Assembly (NCBI GenBank): GCA_044352985.1
Contig: JBILCU010000009.1
Coordinates: 83,275 to 147,274, forward strand
Length of the DNA stretch: 64,000 nt
Reading direction: 5' to 3'
DNA from: JADJDM01 sp044352985
Lineage (GTDB): Bacteria; Bacteroidota; Bacteroidia; B-17B0; Aurantibacillaceae
Shown here: positions 38,891 through 45,366 of the stretch, piece after piece
Position numbering within the stretch: position 1 is the first letter of the stretch
How the letters are laid out: the number at the start of each line of letters is the position of its first letter
Made by a program: the position numbers and the translations under genes
The notes under the pieces: generated by a model
What the model was told of the DNA's origin: nothing
Databases searched by the model: none
The model's input: only the letters and a program-made list of their open reading frames with translations

Positions 38891-39385
38891 ATGCCTCGTC
38901 CTAAATATATTTTATCTGATTATCTAAAAAATGGTTTGTATTGGAAACTTACCCGAACTATTAATTTTCCAATTTATTCAAAGGCAGATTGTAGAAAAAT
39001 AAGCGATTTAATTTCTAAAAAAAATCTGACACCAATTTCGGAGAGTACTTTGTATCGATTGTTTTTAACAAATACAAAAAACAATTATCCTTACGTTCAT
39101 ACTCTCGATGTTTTAGCTTTTTTTTGCGGATATAAAAATTGGTATAATCTCGAAAACCACTTAAATGAATTACAAAATTTTGAGTGGTCATTCGGTAAGT
39201 TAACTAACCCTCAATTAAACACAAATAGTTTACTTAAAATCTGTATTCATCGAAATGAACTTAAGCCTCTTTATGAATTTGCGGAGCAATTTGATGAATC
39301 GTTAGAAATAGAAAAAAAATATGTATTAGGCGCAGAATTATTTAAAGGACTAAAATCAAGTCCGAATAGGAACCAATACGAGTAA
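38891..39385 (+). CDS. hypothetical protein, possibly C-terminally truncated
   Basis: 164 aa. The N-terminal half (KYILSDYLKNGLYWKLTR, SDLISKKNLTPISESTLYRLFL, YPYVHTLDVLAFFCGYKNWYNLENHL) is a compact helical region like a DNA-binding or helical-repeat domain seen in Bacteroidota proteins of unknown role. The protein ends abruptly after ELFKGLKSSPNRNQYE. I recall longer relatives, so truncation at the edge of the accessory region is possible. No signal peptide or membrane segment. Confidence 0.5.
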   Translation: MPRPKYILSDYLKNGLYWKLTRTINFPIYSKADCRKISDLISKKNLTPISESTLYRLFLTNTKNNYPYVHTLDVLAFFCGYKNWYNLENHLNELQNFEWSFGKLTNPQLNTNSLLKICIHRNELKPLYEFAEQFDESLEIEKKYVLGAELFKGLKSSPNRNQYE

Positions 39386-39424
39386 AAATGCAACTGAAAA
39401 TCAATTTGATAGCATTACTATTAT

Positions 39425-39453
39425 GAAGGTGCCACCGAAAATGCCACCTTTTA
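39425..39453 (+). terminator. weak hairpin with T run
   Basis: AAGGTG and CACCTT enclose CCACCGAAAATGC, with TTTT after it. It sits 40 bp past the preceding gene. The short stem makes this tentative. Confidence 0.35.
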
Positions 39454-39551
39454 AAACACGTTGATTAAGTTTTTAATGAACTTGATGGTAACGAAATTAA
39501 AAATAAAAAATGATTTAATCAAACTAAAACGAGGTAAAAATCATACTATTT

Positions 39552-39752
39552 TTAAGCATTTAATTGCGACTGAACATCTGTAATATCAAGGCCTGTGTAT
39601 GAGCAGAATTCTTTTATCGTTACAAATTGATGTTCTTCTTTTTGATGTTTTGATCTGATTTTTTCCAATAGCTTTCTTCCATACCGTTCGGATTTACCGG
39701 TAATAAGCATAATGTCTTTTGGGTAAATACATATTCGTTGAGGAACTTTCAT
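39552..39752 (-). CDS. small helix-turn-helix/excisionase-like protein
   Basis: 66 aa. KVPQRICIYPKDIMLITGKSERYGRKLLEKIR followed by TIKEFCSYTGLDITDVQSQL gives two helical units. They resemble the small DNA-binding proteins that accompany Bacteroidota integrases and other mobile genes. No integrase is adjacent. Tandem 11-bp repeats lie right before its start and could be its own binding site. The fold call is by eye. Confidence 0.5.
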   Translation of the reverse strand: MKVPQRICIYPKDIMLITGKSERYGRKLLEKIRSKHQKEEHQFVTIKEFCSYTGLDITDVQSQLNA

Positions 39753-39797
39753 ACTCTATCTATGCTTTATCTATACATTAAGTATACTTTATGCATG
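39753..39797 (-). promoter_or_regulatory. 11-bp iterated motif upstream of the small HTH gene
   Basis: On the minus strand GTATAGATAAA and GCATAGATAGA are adjacent 11-bp units, followed by GTATG, and preceded by GCATAAAGTATAC. Spacing of one helical turn fits cooperative binding of a small regulator. Confidence 0.45.
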
Positions 39798-40017
39798 ACA
39801 AAGATAAGATTAACACTTATCTGAATATGTGGAATAAACGGAATAAAATCAACAAAAAGTATTTATGCGGAACAAGCTATTTCAGTGTGATTCAACGCTG
39901 TTTTAATTTTGAGCCGTTGAACGACATCTATGCGCGATAAGGTGAAGTTTTGACCACGCTGAAGTTTGACTGCGCAGCATTCATCAGCGTGTAAGTTAAA
40001 TCTCTAAAAATTAAATT

Positions 40018-40767
40018 ATGGCTATTCAAAAAGGAATCATAAAATTAAAAGGTAAAATAGGAGACATCTCCTTTTACAAAACTCAAGACGGGCATTTGGC
40101 CCGTGAAAAAGGCGGCGTTGACGCAAGCAGAATTGCAAACGATCCTGCATTTGTAAGAACGCGGGAAAACGGTTCTGAATTTGGTTCATCTGCAATAACA
40201 GGAAAGTTATTGAGAGATGCACTCAGAACCATGATGCTGACTGCTTCCGACAACAGAGTAACGGCTCGCGTAACTAAATTAATGACTGATATCAAAAACC
40301 TTGATGACACTTCTGCAAGAGGTGAACGCAATGTTGGCGTTGCCATTATCAGGCCTGAAGGCAAACAGCTGATGAAAGGTTTTAATTTTAATATCAGAGC
40401 CGTATTAGGCAGCGTGTTGTTTAAACCTTATCAGGTGAACACATCAACAGGAGAAATCAGTATTAATGGTTTATCGCCGGTTAACGATATTGCTTACCCG
40501 GCCGGGGCTACTCATATTGCGCTAAAAGGGGCTTGGGCAAAAATTGATTTTGCGACAAACGTGTACAATCTGCAATTAACCAATACTGAAATTTTGCCAA
40601 TTGATAGCGCTCAATCCAGTTTGAGTTTAATACCTGCCGCTACTCCCAGCGGAAGCGGAACAAATTTGTTTTTGTTGCAATTGGAGTTTTTGCAGGAAGT
40701 GAATACCAATCAGTATTCGCTTAAAAACGGAGCATACAATTCATTGTGCATTGTTGAGGTAAGTTAA
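40018..40767 (+). CDS. conserved Bacteroidota protein (MAIQKG family), unknown function
   Basis: 249 aa, no signal peptide or membrane segment. The N-terminus, MAIQKGIIKLKGKIGDISFY then KTQDGHLAREKGGVD, ANDPAFVRTRENGSEFG and LRDALR, is a pattern I recognise from uncharacterised Bacteroidota proteins. Its layout (G-xx-GDxxxY, R-x-K, F-x-R-T-R-x-N) recalls DUF6266. The C-terminal half is beta-rich, with Ser/Thr-rich SAQSSLSLIPAATPSGSG, as in structural or coat-like proteins. It is the first and largest gene of a tight five-gene run (1-bp gap to the next). It could be a particle or fibre subunit, but this is inference only. Confidence 0.6.
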   Translation: MAIQKGIIKLKGKIGDISFYKTQDGHLAREKGGVDASRIANDPAFVRTRENGSEFGSSAITGKLLRDALRTMMLTASDNRVTARVTKLMTDIKNLDDTSARGERNVGVAIIRPEGKQLMKGFNFNIRAVLGSVLFKPYQVNTSTGEISINGLSPVNDIAYPAGATHIALKGAWAKIDFATNVYNLQLTNTEILPIDSAQSSLSLIPAATPSGSGTNLFLLQLEFLQEVNTNQYSLKNGAYNSLCIVEVS

Positions 40768-40768
40768 T

Positions 40769-41167
40769 ATGGAATTATTACTTGTAAGGAAATACTATCG
40801 TTTAGGAACAAATGGAAGTATTTATAATGGCCATGAAATTATTTGCCACAGTATTGAACTTCCCTGGAAAGGAAATCAAAGCGGCATTTCTTGCGCGCCG
40901 GAAGGCAGGTATGAGTTAGTAAAAAGATACAGCGCTAAATTTAAATGGCATCTCATGCTAATGAACGTACCTGACAGAGCGCTACTATTAATCCATCCGG
41001 CAAATGACGCATTGAAAGAATTGAAAGGTTGTATTGCTCCTGTTTCAGTTTTGACAGGCGAAGGAAAGGGCAATGCTTCTGTAAATGCTTTAAAAAAACT
41101 AAATGCATTGGTGTTTCCTATTCTGGAACAAAAAGAAAAAGTTTATCTCACCATTCAATCAAAGTAA
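40769..41167 (+). CDS. DUF5675 family protein
   Basis: 132 aa, soluble. ELLLVRKYYRLGTNGSIYNGHEIICHSIELPWKGNQSGISCAPEGRYELVKR and the later LIHPANDALKELKGCIAPVS have the DUF5675 features: a conserved Cys/His set (CHSIE, C-xPEG, H-P-x-N, GCI). I associate this family with phage-like lysis or wall modules, and the Cys-His arrangement resembles L,D-transpeptidase-type folds. Whether it is an enzyme is unproven. The start follows the previous stop by 1 bp, implying translational coupling. Confidence 0.65.
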   Translation: MELLLVRKYYRLGTNGSIYNGHEIICHSIELPWKGNQSGISCAPEGRYELVKRYSAKFKWHLMLMNVPDRALLLIHPANDALKELKGCIAPVSVLTGEGKGNASVNALKKLNALVFPILEQKEKVYLTIQSK

Positions 41168-41171
41168 AACC

Positions 41172-41402
41172 ATGACAATAGCAGAACGTTTAAAATCGCC
41201 CACTCCGAAATTCTTTAAAAGGTTAAGGAACCTTGGTTTAGGACTGGTAGCCGCAGGCGGAGTTATAGTGGCATCTCCGATAGCAATACCCGCTCTTGTT
41301 GTAAGCATAGGCGGATATTTTATAGTTGCAGGAAGCGTAGCAACAGCAGTATGCCAGGCAGTAACCACCGAAGAAGGCAAAGAAGAAAATTTCAGTAACT
41401 AA
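41172..41402 (+). CDS. small two-helix membrane protein (holin-like)
   Basis: 76 aa from ATG 41172; the frame is open upstream but the longer version overlaps the previous gene. A basic N-terminus (MTIAERLKSPTPKFFKRLRN) precedes two adjacent hydrophobic helices, LGLGLVAAGGVIVASPIAIPALVVS and GGYFIVAGSVATAVCQAV, each about 20 residues and split here by the glycine pair. A short acidic tail ends it. Size and layout match small holins, but holin function is not demonstrated. It follows the DUF5675 gene by 4 bp. Confidence 0.55.
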   Translation: MTIAERLKSPTPKFFKRLRNLGLGLVAAGGVIVASPIAIPALVVSIGGYFIVAGSVATAVCQAVTTEEGKEENFSN

Positions 41403-41419
41403 AATTTAAAAACAAAAAA

Positions 41420-41713
41420 ATGAATCAAGAAAAAAATCAAATTGAAAACACGGCAACATTCGTTGATTTGCAGGTAATACCGGAGCAAAAGTTAGGTAAT
41501 GAATTAACTGAAATTCATCCGGGTAAAATCATGTTTACGATAAAACATGAAACTTCTAAAAACATGCCTGAGTTGAATGATAATTCAGGGTTTACAAAAG
41601 AGGAATGGTTAAGTTTAAGTATTGAACCCAGCGAAGTAAATGCTTCTCAACCGAAAATATCATTCAATACTAACGCTAAACTTACCAAAGCTGACGCAGG
41701 AAGAACTGCGTAA
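41420..41713 (+). CDS. small hypothetical protein in the MAIQKG cluster
   Basis: 97 aa, soluble and acidic: MNQEKNQIENTATFVDLQVI, ELTEIHPGKIMFTIKHE, GFTKEEWLSLSIEPSEVN. No known domain recognised. It begins 17 bp after the previous gene in the same direction, so it belongs to the same transcript. Confidence 0.5.
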   Translation: MNQEKNQIENTATFVDLQVIPEQKLGNELTEIHPGKIMFTIKHETSKNMPELNDNSGFTKEEWLSLSIEPSEVNASQPKISFNTNAKLTKADAGRTA

Positions 41714-41735
41714 GTAAAAATTTGTTTATAATGAA

Positions 41736-41924
41736 ATGGCAAGCCATCAGAACATAGAAAACGGAACAATCCTGGTCACTGTTTGCGGAACAGTCTTAAC
41801 TGTATTGGTGAACATTGGTTCATCTGACATTATTAAAACAGTTGTCCTTGCTGCGCTTGGCGCAGTGGTTAGTTTTAGCGTATCGTTGTTGCTGAAATGG
41901 TTGGTTAAACGATTAAATAAATAA
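41736..41924 (+). CDS. small membrane protein in the MAIQKG cluster
   Basis: 62 aa. Two hydrophobic helices, NGTILVTVCGTVLTVLVNIG and IKTVVLAALGAVVSFSVSLLLKW, end in a basic tail VKRLNK. Like the 76-aa protein it has the size and topology of a small holin or pore former. It is the last gene before the terminator at 41948-41986. Confidence 0.5.
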   Translation: MASHQNIENGTILVTVCGTVLTVLVNIGSSDIIKTVVLAALGAVVSFSVSLLLKWLVKRLNK

Positions 41925-41947
41925 TTACTTACTTCAAACTATTTAGC

Positions 41948-41986
41948 AAAATAGGCTGTCTCAAAATGAGGTGGCCTATTTTTTTT
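41948..41986 (+). terminator. terminator of the MAIQKG cluster
   Basis: AAAATAGGC pairs with GCCTATTTT around a 17-base loop, then a T run. It lies 24 bp after the last cluster stop. Confidence 0.82.
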
Positions 41987-42056
41987 AAATATGACAAATT
42001 GACTTTTTGATTTATTGGTATTCGATTTGATCTCTTAATATAAATAATATTTTAAA

Positions 42057-42140
42057 ATGGCAAAAACAACATCAAATCCGAACTATCCTAGCACAACCGG
42101 AAATCCTTCTGGTGGTGGCAGAGGTAATGTGAAAAAGTAA
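42057..42140 (+). CDS. 27-aa peptide (Gly/Asn/Pro-rich), separately terminated
   Basis: ATG 42057 to TAA 42140 encodes a Gly/Ser/Pro/Asn-rich 27-mer: MAKTTSNPNYPSTTGNP then SGGGRGNVKK. It lies between two strong terminators (41948-41986 and 42149-42179), so it would be its own transcription unit. I believe near-identical peptides occur next to comparable clusters in other Bacteroidota, which argues for a real gene. Function unknown; no signal peptide. Confidence 0.5.
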   Translation: MAKTTSNPNYPSTTGNPSGGGRGNVKK

Positions 42141-42148
42141 AACTTTTT

Positions 42149-42179
42149 AAAGGTCGCCCCGCCAGGAGCGACCTTTTTT
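42149..42179. terminator. bidirectional terminator
   Basis: AAAGGTCGC pairs with GCGACCTTT with T runs on both strands. It ends the 27-aa unit on the plus strand and the 42184-42609 gene on the minus strand. Confidence 0.88.
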
Positions 42180-42183
42180 GTTT

Positions 42184-42609
42184 TTAACGACTTGAAAGCA
42201 TTTTGTGAACCATTGCCTGTTTTACCTGATGGATGAGTTTAATTTGATTGCGCAATAAATCTTCATGTTTGTTGAGTTGATGGATGTAATCCAATTGTTT
42301 TAAATAATCTGTTTTGTTTTGAGAGATATTAATGTTTACGTGATGAAGAGCAACAGCAAATTCATCAATGCGAATGAACTCAATGACTGAACCTACTAAT
42401 AAACGGTGAAAATACTTGCCCTGCCATAATGCATAACAGAGGTTAAAATAGTGCCATTTTTCATCTTCATTTTCTGCAATAAAAACGAAACAATTTGCGC
42501 AATACTCAGTTAAAGGTTTACCTGAATTTTTACCTCGAGAAAGGATAAAAAAATGCGGTTGTTGATACGTGTTGCCAATACTGTGGCATTTGATTTTTGG
42601 TTTAAGCAT
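42184..42609 (-). CDS. DUF6943-like protein
   Basis: 141 aa, soluble. Features SRGKNSGKPLTEYCANCFVF, FNLCYALWQGKYFHRLLVGSVIEFIRIDEF and a helical C-terminus match the family I remember as DUF6943, found in Bacteroidota accessory regions. The number is from memory and may be wrong. It converges with the 27-aa gene on a shared terminator. Confidence 0.5.
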   Translation of the reverse strand: MLKPKIKCHSIGNTYQQPHFFILSRGKNSGKPLTEYCANCFVFIAENEDEKWHYFNLCYALWQGKYFHRLLVGSVIEFIRIDEFAVALHHVNINISQNKTDYLKQLDYIHQLNKHEDLLRNQIKLIHQVKQAMVHKMLSSR

Positions 42610-42709
42610 AACTATGGATTTAAAATTTATTATGCTTCGCTGCGCTCAGCGATATTTTTAAAAGAAAAAATAAAAACCGAAAAAAATAAAAAAGAAAGCC
42701 AATGATAAA

Positions 42710-42838
42710 GGGCTGCGCAGAGGGCATTGTCAAGGTTTTTGACTAAAAAAATACTACACGAAGTGTGGAGATTTTTTTAGCTAAACCCGAAGGGCTTGAC
42801 CTTGAAAATGCATAGCGAAGGAAGTGCGGCGCAGGCCC
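42710..42838. repeat. 130-bp nested imperfect palindrome
   Basis: Four nested pairings share one axis: GGGCTGCGC (42710-42718) with GCGCAGGCCC (42829-42838), and GCATTGTCAAGG (42724-42735) with CCTTGAAAATGC (42800-42811). Inside these are CTAAAAAAAT (42743-42752) with ATTTTTTTAG (42771-42780), and CTACAC-GAA-GTGTGG (42754-42768) as the tip. It could fold as cruciform DNA or as an RNA hairpin on either strand. Confidence 0.75.
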
Positions 42839-42949
42839 AACTTTGCTTACTTTTTTATTGATAAAGGTTAAAGGTGTTTATATTTCAATGTATTCGATAA
42901 ATATCCAGCTTGAATTATAAATAGCAATAAGTAGTATAATATTATATTA

Positions 42950-43535
42950 AGGTAAAAGCGCCTGCGGCGTGCGGAGGGAGAGCGGTTGCAAGTAAAGAAT
43001 TGAATTGCGATCCGCTGTGTGAACGTGCCTTATGCGTGCGGAGCGAAGGCGCGTAGCAACGAAGCATGAAGCTTGAACCTGTGAAAGCAAAGGCGGTTGC
43101 AAGCCGTGTTGAAAACACGAGGGCTGGCGGAGTTTTTGTTTTGCGCGAAAGAGTTTGCTTTAGCTACGGTTGTGAGTGGAAAAGCAAATGTGGTTACAAA
43201 AACTATGACAGCCCGAAGCCTGAGCGACAAGCAAGGCACGCTATACTAAGGCAGCCGGTGGACTGAAAGCTGCTGCAATGAATGAAGTGAAATGGCGCCC
43301 AGTGTAAGTAGCGCAGCGGATGTAACGGGTGAATAATGAAACGAAATGAATGAAGTTGCTTGAAGGACATGGAAGGCTGCCGTGACGAAAGCACTGTGCA
43401 ACTAGCAAAAAACGTGACAAACCAAGCAGCCTGAAAGGCAAAATAGCTTATGCTTAAAGCCTTGAAAAGACTTAGCTAAAGCATGTGCTATTTTGGTTTG
43501 GCGCGATTTGTTGCTTGCGCCTGCTGAGGAACACC
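42950..43535 (+). ncRNA. candidate structured RNA (stem-rich, GC-elevated, no coding sense)
   Basis: In a very AT-rich genome this ~580-bp part is markedly richer in G and C and carries many exact stems: CGTGTT/AACACG (43105-43119), TTTGCTTT/AAAGCAAA (43154/43181), and GCAGC/GCTGC (43251/43269). Others are AGGCTGC/GCAGCCT (43374/43426), AAAATAGC/GCTATTTT (43440/43487) with inner ATGCTT/AAGCAT, and GGCGC/GCGCC (43500/43517). GNRA-like loops are frequent on the plus strand. Extent and strand are guesses, and it could also be a decayed repeat. Confidence 0.4.
43495..43535. repeat. module-boundary motif, copy 1
   Basis: GGTTTGGCGCGATTTGTTGC then ...CTGAGGAACACC. Related copies lie at 45294-45322 and 51030-51067, each just downstream of a minus-strand gene, with a shorter version at 60371-60390. 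Confidence 0.6.
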
Positions 43536-43550
43536 GATTTACCTGTTTTT

Positions 43551-44417
43551 TTAAATAGCTTCTGAAAGTTTTTTATGCTCCGTAGAAATTATTTTATTTA
43601 AATCTTTATCAAATTTTGAAGGATCTAATAATTCAATAATTCCTGACTTAACACTATTCTTGTAAAACGAATCAAATAAAGATTTTTGTATTGTTCCATC
43701 AGTAGGTTTTACAGCAATTAATTTTGTATTCGTTTTTTTTTGTAACTTTTGTTTTGCAAATTTAGAAGCCGAATCATTAATTGCTAATAGTTCATACAGT
43801 TTATGTGCAATTGCCGTTTCACTTGTATTAAAATCTACAGCTTGATATAAATCTAAAGAGCCATTTAATGTTGCTACTGAAACAGTTGCCTTTTTAAGTA
43901 ATCCAGTAAATGTTTTTGGTACTAATGAATAATTAATATCAGCTTTATCCTTTAATTTAGGGTTATTTAATGATTTTTTTATTGATTTTGTAAATGTTTT
44001 ATCTATTGCTGTGTGAATTAATTCTTTACCTACAAATTTTTCAAATAAGCTTTCAAAACTAATTTCATTTAAATCAATGTTGAAAGGCTTAGGCTCGTTG
44101 AATTGAATCACGCCTGAGGCATATTTACTTAAATAAGAAATGTAATCTTTATTGAAATTATTTTCAACCTCGAATAAGGAAGTCTGTTTATCAGAAAACT
44201 TTTGGTTTGTTAACTCAACTTTATTTTGAATTAATTCAAATGCATTTTTTACTAATAACTTGATATTATCAGGAGAAAGTTTTGATGCAAAATCAATTTT
44301 ATCGTTATTGATTTTAAAAAACACACCATTTTCATTTGCAGCTAATAAAGCGCAAACGATTTTTTCATTTGTGTAATGGTTTGTTTGAATGTATAAGGGA
44401 CTTACAAAAGTTTTCAT
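43551..44417 (-). CDS. DUF3037-like partner of the HipA-like kinase
   Basis: 288 aa, soluble. The start (SPLYIQTNHYTNEKIVCALLAANENGVFF) recalls DUF3037, a family usually encoded with HipA-like kinases. The rest is Lys-rich and helical. The ATG overlaps the stop of the upstream kinase gene by ATGA, so the pair is translationally coupled. The DUF assignment rests on the N-terminal look and gene pairing. Confidence 0.5.
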   Translation of the reverse strand: MKTFVSPLYIQTNHYTNEKIVCALLAANENGVFFKINNDKIDFASKLSPDNIKLLVKNAFELIQNKVELTNQKFSDKQTSLFEVENNFNKDYISYLSKYASGVIQFNEPKPFNIDLNEISFESLFEKFVGKELIHTAIDKTFTKSIKKSLNNPKLKDKADINYSLVPKTFTGLLKKATVSVATLNGSLDLYQAVDFNTSETAIAHKLYELLAINDSASKFAKQKLQKKTNTKLIAVKPTDGTIQKSLFDSFYKNSVKSGIIELLDPSKFDKDLNKIISTEHKKLSEAI

Positions 44418-45253
44418 TTCAAGTTTTTTAAAGATTCATGCATTTTTGCTGTAACTCTATTTAAACGGTCAGCATTAGACGCGTAATCATAGACTCTATC
44501 ATTTAAATTTTGATAAAGTTGCCACGTTGGGTGGAACATCGTAAACGCTTCTTGTACTGCATTGTTGTAAACCTCTTTGTACAAATTTACGAATTCTTCC
44601 AATATTTGCAACCTGGTTTTTTTGGCAATATGCTGTATTTGACTTGTAAAATATTCATTTTCAATTAATTTACCATTTGTGGTAAGTTGGTCAGTAGGCT
44701 TAAAAAATCTTAAACCGTGAACGCCACCGAATATAAACGCATGGTCAATAGCCACATATTGTAGTTTTCTTTTACCATTTATGATATCAATGGCTTCAAG
44801 TAAATTAATATTATCCATTCGTCCTCTGTCAGTGTTATCAAAAAACAAATCGAAAATGGCAATTTTTATTAAATCTTTGTAATTATGGTAGCGCTTTACT
44901 TCTCTTCGTTCATTAAAAACTTGGGTTGCATTTACTAAACTTGAAGAATTAACCAACTTAGATCCAAAACAAACTGCGTTTGGGTAGGCTCGTTTATTAA
45001 AATGTAAACTTTTTTTTGAAATTGAATCTGCATTAACTTGAACTAAAGCAATTTCAGGTGTTGGAATGTTAAGTGCAAGTAGTAAACGGTTTGCTATTAT
45101 TTCATAAGCCAAACAATCTATTTCAGCACTTTTAATACCAACTAAATATTTACAGAAATAAATATTACCGTCACTGCATTCAAATTTCATAGGGTGATGC
45201 CCCTCAGTTTTTTCTTCCTGAATTAAGTAACTTGTATGTAATAAGGGCAACAT
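44414..45253 (-). CDS. HipA-like kinase-fold protein
   Basis: 279 aa. Kinase-like elements: FCKYLVGIKSAEIDCLAYEIIANRLL, IPTPEIALV, IAIFDLFFDNTDRGRMDNINLL (catalytic-loop D...N pattern) and YVAIDHAFIFGG (metal-binding D). This is the compact HipA-family version lacking the N-terminal HipA domain. HipA phosphorylates glutamyl-tRNA synthetase in the classic system; the target here is unknown. First gene of the two-gene unit, so probably a toxin-antitoxin or defence module. Confidence 0.72.
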   Translation of the reverse strand: MLPLLHTSYLIQEEKTEGHHPMKFECSDGNIYFCKYLVGIKSAEIDCLAYEIIANRLLLALNIPTPEIALVQVNADSISKKSLHFNKRAYPNAVCFGSKLVNSSSLVNATQVFNERREVKRYHNYKDLIKIAIFDLFFDNTDRGRMDNINLLEAIDIINGKRKLQYVAIDHAFIFGGVHGLRFFKPTDQLTTNGKLIENEYFTSQIQHIAKKTRLQILEEFVNLYKEVYNNAVQEAFTMFHPTWQLYQNLNDRVYDYASNADRLNRVTAKMHESLKNLK

Positions 45254-45293
45254 TACTATTTTTAAATGCTAAAACTTTTGAAATATACGAGTT

Positions 45294-45322
45294 TTTTTGT
45301 TGGGAGCAGGCTAAGGAACACC
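45294..45322. repeat. module-boundary motif, copy 2
   Basis: TTTTTGTTGGGAGCAGGCTA then AGGAACACC, directly upstream of the HipA-like gene and downstream of the OLD-type gene. Confidence 0.55.
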
Positions 45323-45366
45323 GATGAACCGACACTTTTAGGTAGGTTCTTTTGTACATAGTATTT

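Larger units (their letters stand above)
42610..43550. other. 940-bp gene-free region, GC-richer in its second half
   Basis: This stretch lies between two minus-strand genes. Apparent small open frames here have no recognisable features. It holds a long hairpin (42710-42838), an AT-rich spacer (42841-42950), and a stem-rich GC-richer segment described separately. Confidence 0.6.

Noticed and set aside
40018..41924. Complete prophage
   Set aside because: No terminase, portal, capsid, tail or integrase genes; only small genes with lysis-like features.
43030..43441. Several overlapping 60-70-aa open frames in the GC-richer region
   Set aside because: They occur on both strands in competing frames, have no domain-like composition, and the stretch is dominated by stems.
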